From Thalassia testudinum (taxonomy: Eukaryota; Streptophyta; Magnoliopsida; Alismatales; Hydrocharitaceae), in assembly GCA_037157565.1 (NCBI GenBank), contig JAZHRO010000036.1:17472501-17536500 (forward strand): a stretch of DNA of 64,000 bases. Direction: 5' to 3'. How positions within the stretch are numbered: position 1 is the first letter of the stretch; each line of letters begins with the position of its first letter. Position numbers and translations under genes: made by a program. Shown here in pieces: positions 55,662 through 64,000 of this stretch. Under the pieces are notes generated by a model. The model was not told the DNA's origin. It saw only the letters and a program-made list of their open reading frames with translations, and did not search any database.

Positions 55662-57766
55662 GGGTGCATAATCAGCTGGTTCGCATCTCCAGACCACTGA
55701 TTCTGGGAGCATATGAGCACATCTTTCTCTTAATCTTGACCGACTCTTATGCAAAAACCGATACATCAGATTGAGTTTTCACCCAGCTGGAGGCATTAAA
55801 CTTAGCATCTACTCTGCATCCATCACCTATACATACCATTTTTATACATAGCATTTTTTTTTCTTTTAGCATATTTCCTTTTTGCATATTGCATACTGTC
55901 AGGTTGGCTGATGCTGAATGTTAAAATTTCAGGAGCAATTCCAGGTGATTTCTACCCATTTACTCCCTGTTATGCTTATTCTCTTTTGTATTCATGCATA
56001 AGGACATGCAAGAACTTAGGCATGGGGGGGTAGATACACAAAACTGAAAATTTTTATGCCAACATTTAGGAAAAGCTCAGAGCTGCATGTCAAACGTACT
56101 TTAGGACCCTAAATAAAAGAACAACCAACTCCACCTCCAATGCTTGCATTGGAGCTAAAAATCGTCCGCAATAGCCACTTTTGACTCACTCGCTCACCTT
56201 TTGTTCTAAATTCAGGGTCAAGCTGAATGTAACCCAAAAGGGAAATTTCATGAAGTATGAATATATAAGGTTACTTGTTTATAGCATATATTCATAGTGC
56301 ATCCATGAATAATATTATTTTATTAAGAGAATGCATTAGGGATTTTATCCTCTAGTTGATTCCTGTAATCTAGAATCCAGTACAACTTTTCACACACACG
56401 TAGAATTTGCAATGAATTTACGATGAAGGCTGATAAATGTCTTTAGTCTGTCAAGAAGAAGCAGTGCTTCTTTTCCTGAACCCTTGGACAGTGTTTTAGG
56501 AGCTAGGTAGATTTTCTTCCAAAAATCTACTAAATAGTGTGAGATAAGAATAGAGAGTACTGGTGCTCTAAGATTAGTGCAAGGAATCTGGAATCCTAGA
56601 TAAATAGGTGATGATACTCAGAGATTAGGCATAGCTTTCGCTCTCGGTTCCTACGTATACATTTTTGTGCAAAATTTTGAGAGCCACCAAATAAGGCAAA
56701 TACCCAGAGAGCGAGTTTTCATAAAACTAGGGCTAAGGTGGATGGTTACGACCATTCTTTACGGAATCCTCAGCTGAAGGAGGGTATTGATGTCAAGGTC
56801 AAAAATACACTGTCCTATCCGTTTCTCCTGGTGCCATGAGTAGGCATATCAACCAAATAAGCTACCCAATGTCTCTTGAGTACCACCAATCCCTAATAAT
56901 GCCTCCACAATAAAGTTCATGAATGTGTGCTAGCTTGTGTTTTGTTAAAAAAAAAAATTATACATAGAAAAAAAAAGAAGAAAAAGAAAAAAAATGAAAA
57001 AATGAAAAAAAAATAAAAAATAAAAAATTTTTATAAAAATAAGAAAAAGCAAGAAAAAAAGAGTGTGAATATTTGGTGTTTGTTTCAGTTGTATTAAGGC
57101 AATACCACCAAATATGGCCTTAACCTATCTTTCTAGGTTTCTGACTGCCTGAATACTGGCTGAAGAATTCCAACTTAGTGTTAGGGTTATGGAACTCAAT
57201 TTAAGTGTTAATGCCAAGTGAAACCACCAAATACGGATCATACGTGAGAATCTGGTGAGATTGTGAGCTTTAAGAAAAAAAAAAAACAAAGAGAGTAAGA
57301 GAGAATGGATAAAAAGGAACCAAAAGAGAGCATAGTTTTTCTCGTCTATCTCTGAGATGAGTTACTTGATAATCCAGGATTCTGAAGTACTAATTTCTAT
57401 GTAGCACCAAGTAAGAGTGAGCCACCAAATAAACACCCGTATCCCTCAGACATTCTCTACCCAAGCTTAATGCCAGGGTGGAATACATAGAATATCTTGA
57501 ATACCCTGAGGGAAGAAGTCCACCTATCCTACTAGAATTTTACTAGGAGTCAAGTATAGGCTTTAGAAGTGAATTAGGTCTTTCACTCGAATCCGTTGCA
57601 AAAGCTACGTAGCTACACTTTCACATTTGTCTAGGGTTCTAGAACATAGGATGAAAACAAAAAGGAGAAAAATCTCTAGGCATACCCTTGATAAAATAAT
57701 TAATCCCTTAGGGACCCTTCTGTGAATAATTTAGTGTCACATTTGCTAGGGACTAGCAAGATTTAC
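55662..57766 (+). other. Element 3 3' non-coding region
   Basis: No coding frame. It holds a second purine-tract motif (56019-56030) and a long A-rich low-complexity stretch (56947-57060), and repeated words (CCACCAAATA) near 56690, 57110 and 57220. Confidence 0.6.
56019..56030 (+). other. Second polypurine-like motif of element 3
   Basis: GGCATGGGGGGG preceded by AAGGACATGCAAGAACTTA, resembling the motif of elements B and 2, 1.75 kb from the LTR-proximal tract. Confidence 0.5.
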
Positions 57767-57777
57767 GCATGGGGGTA
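57767..57777 (+). other. Element 3 polypurine tract
   Basis: GCATGGGGGTA abutting the 3' LTR, preceded by GGGACTAGCAAGATTTAC as in elements B and 2. Confidence 0.8.
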
Positions 57778-59607
57778 TGATTGCGCATCAATCATAGGTC
57801 GTAATTGACCTAAATTAGGTTAGGACATAGCATAAGTTAGGGTAATTCATGCATGCATAAGCATTACTAGCACCTTTACTGCTTTCTTTTTGCTATGCAT
57901 AAAATACTGCTATAATGTACGAATTGGGTGCATTATGTCAATTGCAATTAATAAGCTGATCAGAAGTTAGATCTGAAGCCAGATCTAAAGCTGGATCTGA
58001 AGAATAAAGAATAACTAGTGTTGCAGCAGAGCTAGAGCGGAAGACCTAGATTAGATGTAGTAGATAATAATGTAAGGGAGTTAAGGAATGCTCTTCTATT
58101 AAGTAGGAATAAAGTAATAAATTGTGAAGAACTTAGGTCCATCCTAGCCCTAGGATAGCCTAGAAGCTTCCCCAAGCCTTAGCCACCCTTAGATTAGGTC
58201 ACCGCACCCTAGGAAACCTTAAAACCCTAATTCCAACCTCTATCTAGACGTCCAGAACCCTTAGCCAACTCCCACACACCTTAAACCCACTTCTGCAGTG
58301 TTATTGGATGTCCAGACACTTGGTCAAACGTCCAATTTCTGCAGAATACCCAAGACAGAATCTAGAATCCCTCCTGACTCTGATTGGACGTCTAGACAAT
58401 AAGTCTGGACTTCTGATTTTTCATTATAAGATGTCTGATAACTTTATTGGACATCCAGAACTGCCCTCCAGACTTTGTTTCGAGATTCAAGCCTTGATCT
58501 TGGATCTTTAGCTCCCTAAACCCAATTCTAACCCCTTAGGAACCTAAATTAAGGTGCCCTAACCCTAGTACATCACCTCTAGACCTCCTTAAGGACCTAA
58601 TTAGGTCCTCACTAAACCTAATTGACTTGGATCATGGTCAATCTCTTCAGTCTATTCAATTGGACTCATTGAGTCCAATTGAACCTGATCTCGGCACACA
58701 CTATCCAATTTGACTCAGTGAGAGTTCAATTGACCTAGACCTGACTTAATTGAGTTATTTACTCTCAATTAGGTTTTCACACATCCAATTAAACTTGTAT
58801 TAAGTTTAATTTCACTTTACCTTAATGAATTAGGGTTTGCAACCCTAATTTGAGACCTACCTTGACTTAAACCCACTAAAACCTAACCTAATCAACCTAG
58901 GAACCTAGGTTTTGACCCACACACACCACCTACACGAAATTACCTAGCCTAGAGTTATTTAGAAATCTCTACCATGTGTTGTTGCCTTGGTTGCTAAAAA
59001 TAACCACCATTGGCCACTCCTCTTTCTCTTTTCACCCATTCAAAGGCCATCGGAGCCCACCTCCAAATACCCTTCATTTTGTTAGCTAGATAAGTAGCGT
59101 AGTTCTTCGTAGATTTACTGCTTTTATTACTAGTTAGTAGTGTAGCTCCTTACTTCTCCCCCAATGACCCATGCATAATCCCCTGTAGATTCATGTATGC
59201 AGTTATTTTCTGTTAGCTGTTAGTTTTTACATCTCCTATACAAGCATTCCGCTACCAGTGCTCTACAACTCTGTTATCATCATCCTTATACATATATGTT
59301 GAAAATCACCATGTGCCTGATTATCATCTTTTGGTGTGATTAAAGTTGCACGTTTTCAATTTCTGATATTCTGGCAACAGCATGTCATACATCAATACGA
59401 ACTTAGCATAAATCGACATGCGATTTTGAATAAGTAGAGCGAGCGAGATCGATTTCTAATTTGCAATTCCAAAATGCCTCCTAGAGACGAATGATTGGGA
59501 CTCCAAGTCTAGTTATCTTTATAAATTATTTTTGACGAGCGTTTTCGCGTACTATACTACGACGAGATCTCTATTTTCAAAACATGTGCGAGAATCGCCT
59601 CCCATTA
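57778..59607 (+). repeat. Element 3 3' LTR
   Basis: Begins TGATTGCGCATCAATC and ends CCTCCCATTA (terminal CA mutated to TA). Compared with the 5' LTR it has an extra ~300 bp (58645-58944) but lacks the segment equivalent to 49881-50185, including the TATA box. An AGATCTGAAG-type 16-bp unit is triplicated near 57965-58005. Confidence 0.9.
58657..58681. repeat. Perfect hairpin, 11-bp arms
   Basis: CAATTGGACTC, ATT, GAGTCCAATTG, in the block found only in the 3' LTR of element 3. Confidence 0.9.
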
Positions 59608-59612
59608 GGGAC

Positions 59613-61017
59613 TTTTAAAAAGGGAGAAGACCTACGCACGGGCCATCCTTCCCCCCTGCTGGGGACCTTCTCCCTTTCCACCATCGGCACTGTGGCCTAG
59701 ACTTGCATCGTGAACCCCAAGCGTGCATTGTGGATTGAGGCAAACATCGTCGTCGCTGCCTACGCCACGGTGGTGCTCGGTGACAGAGAGCACCACCATC
59801 ACCACCAACCACCTCCACCATCTGCCGCTTTTCCATCGAAAACCTCCCTCACCAACATAACCAAAGCCAATGCCATCCTCCCTGCAACTTCCCCTTCCAC
59901 GCCCCAACAACCAACTATCCTTTTCCCCTTCATCTCCTTCTTCAACCTTCCTTCCAACTTCCCCCTACAACTTTCCAAAAGGAACCCAACAGCACCTTTG
60001 CACCTACACAGCGACCGTCCGTGCTCTACGTGCACGTCCATGTGCTCACCACCAGCAGCGCAACCTGCACCAACTGTGTTCCATCCCGCGTGCAACCCAC
60101 CAGCTGCCTCTTTTTCCTCTTCTTCTCCGTCAACAAACAGGAGAGGAACCCAACAAACCACCATCATCCCCCACACGCAGCCACCTCGTTCGGGCGCCAT
60201 TCTCCGTGCTGTCAACTTTCCCGCACTCGCCTCAACGCCACGAACTCGCCCACACCTTCAAGTGCTCCCTTCGCAGTCCACGCACGATCGTGGTCATCCG
60301 CCTACCACTGGTGACCATGCACCTCCGCCCGCTGACACCAGCCATCTCAGCCTATGAAGAGATCATCAACGCGAAGCCCTTGTTGAGGTGAACCTTCCCT
60401 TCGATCCTCGTCGTCTGTCGTGGACCTTCCTCACACGAGCACGGCAAAGGAATGCTCTATTTTACTACAGTAAAGCTCCAATTAATATTTTCGAGCCTTG
60501 CCATTGACGGATTCCCTATTTATTTATTTTCTGAATTAATATATTGAAAGGAATTTGCACAAATATCCTCCTATTCTAGGTGAATTACTTAAAGCTAGAT
60601 TCTTCTCATGAATGTTATTAACTATGGGATGTTGATTATAATGAACAAGGTCTCTTCTATTGGAAATTAATATTTAGATTGATATCCATTGCCAAGATCA
60701 CTATTTAACCGAATATTGGGTTGTGGTGATTTTGCATATAAACAACTACATTCCTGATTAATTATTTAGAATAAGAGTTTATGTGAGAAAGAGAGTTGTG
60801 CTAAGTATTATGCTCACCCATTAAGTTTCCTGAATAATTAAGGCATCACTCACTAGTACAATAGGCTAATTCCTCCCTATGGAGACAACCTAACTATTTT
60901 CGTGGGTAGTTTTTGAATATTAAATGTTTTGAAAAGTGATTTTCTACCACGCAAAGAAATACAGCGACACATCATTTTACGCTAAAGTTTTTATCGAAAA
61001 TGAAGATCACTCTTTCA
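59613..61017 (+). repeat. 3' part of the 5' LTR of element 5
   Basis: It ends TCTTTCA two bases before a tRNA-Asp-type primer site, so it is the end of an LTR. Element 3 inserted into it (GGGAC duplication), so its front part probably lies at 48822-48978 or beyond. A 215-codon Pro/Ser/Thr/His-rich frame (59710-60357) overlaps other open frames on both strands in CT/AC-rich sequence; I regard it as compositional rather than a gene. Confidence 0.65.
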
Positions 61018-61019
61018 AA

Positions 61020-61036
61020 TGGCACCATTGCCAGGG
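61020..61036 (+). other. Element 5 primer-binding site (tRNA-Asp type)
   Basis: TGGCACCATTGCCAGGG; three mismatches to the element B site, spaced two bases from the LTR as in element 3. Confidence 0.75.
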
Positions 61037-62362
61037 TGGAAATAGGCCTATTAAATTTTTTGGGGATTTTCTATCATTTTTATGCTATTTCCGAAGCTTT
61101 TATGAATCATTGATCTATTTCCTTTTCCTGTGTGAGGTACATCTATTTGGAAGAAACGAGTGCAATGGGCACACACGATGGAGGTGATATTTTTGGTGGA
61201 CCTTGAGGTCACCTAGAGGCTAGCAACGGGTGCTTGTGGGCCTTGCTCCCACACACATGAAGGCGTACAGAGGATCCTTTTTCTGAGTTAGTTATTGGAT
61301 CTTAGTTTAGATTTAGGCTAGATAGACATTAGTATTTAATTTCTGTCTTTTGGACCCTTGTTGGGCATTTTTGGGAACTTGTTCCCGATGCTTTTAGTGC
61401 TTATCGCTCTTGTATGCAGGAGTGTATTTTTGGGAGAGTGTTCCCATTTTATTTAGATTATAGGTTTATTTGAATTATTTGAACTGCATATTAGTTAGTT
61501 AATTAGATTCTGTTTGTTTGCTTATTAAAATAATAAATAATAAATAATAAATAAATAAATAAATATTTGAACTATATGCTTAGCAGCATATCAATAGGGC
61601 ACCCATCTAGGATTGAATGAGCAGCATCTAGTTTATATTTCTGCATTACAAACATTTTGCATGAAAAAAGCTAGAGTAAGGTACGTCTTCTCTTTAGCAT
61701 CAAATACCTGTCATGCATTTGCATTGGACTTAAATTCAAGACCACTAAAGTGTTTGAATCGAATTAATTCAGTGGTCACTTTAAAAATTGTGACTGTTAA
61801 GAGGCTAGACCTTAAAATCTGTGACTTGAAATTGTGTGTAAAAGGATCTTGATTGCAAGATTTTAAAATACAAAATGTGAACGTGTCTTAACGCGAACAT
61901 GTCTTACACACATGAGACACTGTGCACATCACACATAAGGTCACTAGATAAATTTCTACCTCTCCTCTTTTGCACAACAAGTGAAGTTAGTTGGAAATCA
62001 ACAAGCCTATCCACCAAGTTACTTCAGTTCCTCGTGTGTGGACTTAATTCAAGACTTCCATCCCTTGTGAGTAAGTTGTAGGCACCAATGAAGGTTGGCC
62101 TAGGAAGTGTAATTCTTGCAAAACTTGTTTGGCCACCAACTGAACACCTAATTCTAAGACCTAAGATCTACTAAAAACAAATCCCACTGTATTTGCATTT
62201 GTTTTGACAGTGGTAGAACTCTCTAGGAAGTTTCTGCTTTTATTATGATTGCTTCTAAATCCTAAGAGAGTTTAACCTATTTAACTTAAAGAAATAGATC
62301 ACCCTTACTCCTATCATTCAGATTATCAGAGTTAATACTTCCCATCTTTTAACCAGGATCCC
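61037..62362 (+). other. Element 5 leader
   Basis: AT-rich, with an AAAT/AATA repeat at 61528-61566. No frame of note; the 61613-61852 frame has no recognisable content. Confidence 0.6.
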
Positions 62363-64000
62363 ATGCCCCGAGTGTATCCATCCTCTGATGGGTACATTGA
62401 CAATTCATGCGATCATTCATATTCCTATCCTGGGAGTACTAGCCAGATATCTCCCACTTTTGAGCAGAGCCTAGGAGTGGGATTTTCCACCCATGGAATC
62501 CCCACTACTATGCAAACACCCGACCCTCTCACCCTTCATGAATTTCCTTATCGAGGTTGGACCAATACCCCTAGGCAACCAAAGCCTGAGATTGACTATC
62601 CTCCCCAATATGATAGTAGTAGCATCTCCTCTTTTATGATAGAAATGCAAAAACAACAAAAAGAAATGATGGAGTCTATGGGAGAGATGTTGAGGAATAG
62701 TCAACAATTGAATAAGGAAATTAAACAACTTAGCTACTCTCTTACTAATGATTCTGATCCCTACCCGTACAACCGTGATCATGAAAATAATTCTGAGGAA
62801 ACCAATGACAATAGGGATCCCATTTTGAGTAGCTATCACTTAGACTCTCCCCATGAGACACGGCCACTAGAGGAGAACGATCCTAGTGATTGTCCACCTG
62901 AGCTATACTGGAGTTAAAAGAAAGGGAAGATGGTACCTCTTGAGGACCTTGACCCTGATGACAGTATTTTCCTTACCCCTGATAACCTAGGTAAAGGTCG
63001 TATTGTTCATATCACTTCCCCTATTAATCATCTAGTGGAACCCCATTCTACCCTTAGTGAGCCTAATCCTGACCCTCCACATAGGGAATCAACGCCTACC
63101 ATCCAACATTCTGAGGATTTAAATGCGCCCAATGAAGGTGACCCTAAGGGAATGGAGGAGGAATTGGATCAATTTTGATCTCAGAGGTATAAAGGGTCTA
63201 TTTTAGAGGAGGATGATAACCTAATGGAGGAACCCGACCTTAGAATCTGGAGTGAATCACAAGGGGATTATGTGTTATTTCAGGACTTACCCCCTGAGGA
63301 TATAAATAATCTAGTGAAATTCGGATTCCTCCCTTCTTTTGATTTTGAGAGTCATCCTCTGCAAAATCAGTAATTGATATTGGAGGATGAACACAATAGT
63401 GAGAAGCCTAAGGGAGACTTTCGGGGATAATATACATTAATTGAGGATTTATGCCTCGAGAAGAATAAAGAATTCAATGATATAGGCTTTCTCCATAACA
63501 TTAAAGATGATAATCCTCCTAAAGATATTAAGGATAATGAAGTAGCACACAAAGTCCCCGGAAAGGATGTAATTGACAAGAAAGAACCCGGGGATGGATT
63601 TGATGATAATTCTAATCTCGCTACTTCCCAGGAAACCCAATTGTCATCAAAGCATGTTGATCATGAGTCTACTAATGAGATATTGAATTCTATTCATGAT
63701 TCATCTATTATAAAGGAGCAGTTGGAGGTTCATAAAATAATGAAGTTAGGTAAGGATGTGGAAGATGAATTCTTATTGGGAATGGAACCTAAACAGACTA
63801 AGCCCTCTTTGGACTTAGTAATTACCACCCAATCACTCAAGCAACCTATAGAGTCCTTACCTAATCCTCGACTTAGGTTTCTGCTCATATACATTATTTC
63901 TGGGGAGAATATCAGGCTAGTACATCCTCGGGTAGAATGGCGAGTGTGGATTGATGCTTGTACTTTTAGTCTCGCCATTCAAGGGTTTGAAATTATTATG
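62363..64000 (+). pseudogene. Element 5 acid-rich reading frame (runs off the window)
   Basis: One reading frame from ATG 62363 to the window end, about 546 codons, broken only by stops at 62915, 63176, 63371 and 63428; the last 570 bases are open. The N-terminal part is Pro/Tyr/Ser-rich; residues ~95-130 form a helix (MQKQQKEMMESMGEMLRNSQ), like the helix late in the gag of elements B and 2. The remainder is dominated by Asp, Glu, Asn and Pro (for example EEDDNLMEEPDLRIWSESQG). No protease or pol motif. It occupies the gag position, and could be a gag-like protein that lost its capsid core or an unrelated ORF. Confidence 0.55.

Larger units (their letters stand above)
48979..59607 (+). mobile_element. 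Element 3: LARD-like retrotransposon without pol
   Basis: LTRs of 1813 and 1830 bp, a tRNA-Asp-type primer site, a GCATGGGGGTA polypurine tract, and the target duplication GGGAC (48974-48978 and 59608-59612) define a complete + strand element. The interior has a leader like that of element A and one acid-rich reading frame but no protease, RT, RNase H or integrase motif. It is split by a solo LTR at 53396-55086. The size and content fit a large retrotransposon derivative moved by an autonomous relative. Confidence 0.88.

Noticed and set aside
60021..60314. Possible captured gene exon in the element 5 LTR
   Set aside because: No splice structure or recognisable domain.
59710..60357. 215-codon Pro/Ser/Thr-rich frame, overlapping a 173-codon frame and a minus-strand 138-codon frame
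   Set aside because: Three overlapping open frames in CT/AC-rich LTR sequence with no motif; most likely chance openness.
1..64000. CRISPR array, bacterial operon, tRNA or rRNA gene
   Set aside because: No regularly spaced identical repeats and no rRNA or tRNA structure; the tRNA-like matches are retrotransposon primer sites.

Overview
The window looks like a repeat-dominated stretch of nuclear DNA from a flowering plant. No intact host gene, rRNA, tRNA or CRISPR array is visible. Nearly all recognisable sequence is LTR retrotransposons, most of them Ty3/gypsy elements with Athila-like features: a primer-binding site matching plant tRNA-Asp, gag with an NPGW..HPNF-type motif, long LTRs, and a GGCATGGGGGT-type polypurine tract next to the 3' LTR. 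The species cannot be read from this sequence.

Layout. (1) 1-5.7 kb: + strand gypsy remnant (element A), with a leader, gag full of in-frame stops, an aspartic protease, an acidic segment, and then directly a diverged LTR; reverse transcriptase and integrase are absent. (2) 5.9-7.2 kb: a lone CCHC zinc knuckle and an LTR-like fragment with a 79-bp tandem duplication. (3) 7211-12707: a Copia element on the minus strand with both LTRs, an AATAC target duplication and an initiator-Met-type primer site, coding only for a broken gag. (4) 13745-14457: a hAT-like non-autonomous DNA transposon. (5) ~14.57-18.5 kb: a probable solo LTR on the minus strand. (6) 18.68-21.93 kb: exons of a decayed ALBINO3/YidC/Oxa1-type membrane insertase, with a small TRIM-like solo LTR in an intron. 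(7) 22098-35672: a complete 13.6-kb Athila-like element on the minus strand (element B; 2.7-kb LTRs; ATCAT duplication), inserted just downstream of the ALB3-like exons. (8) 36.18-36.88 kb: exons of a decayed STE24/FACE1-type CAAX prenyl protease. (9) ~38.31-48.82 kb: a second Athila-like element (element 2, minus strand) with one truncated LTR and a reverse transcriptase that has lost catalytic aspartates. (10) 48979-59607: a LARD-like element (element 3, + strand; GGGAC duplication) without pol but with an acid-rich reading frame, itself split by a 1.69-kb solo LTR of the element 2 family (ACCTA duplication). (11) 59613-64000: the 3' part of another LTR, a tRNA-Asp primer site, a leader and a long acid-rich reading frame with four stops that runs off the window (element 5).

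How it fits together: nesting gives an insertion order (element 5's LTR, then element 3, then the solo LTR). The elements without pol (A, 3, 5) keep the cis-acting sites of the autonomous type (B, 2) that lie in the window, so they could have depended on such relatives for transposition. The two host-gene remnants keep intron/exon structure, so they are decayed genomic copies rather than processed retrocopies.

Most unusual signals: a second internal polypurine-like motif shared by three elements; acid-rich proteins in place of pol; near-palindromic GACRTCT motif clusters shared by LTRs of unrelated families; a TATA box in the loop of a perfect hairpin; and reciprocal ~300-bp deletions in the two LTRs of one element. 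All comparisons were made by eye.
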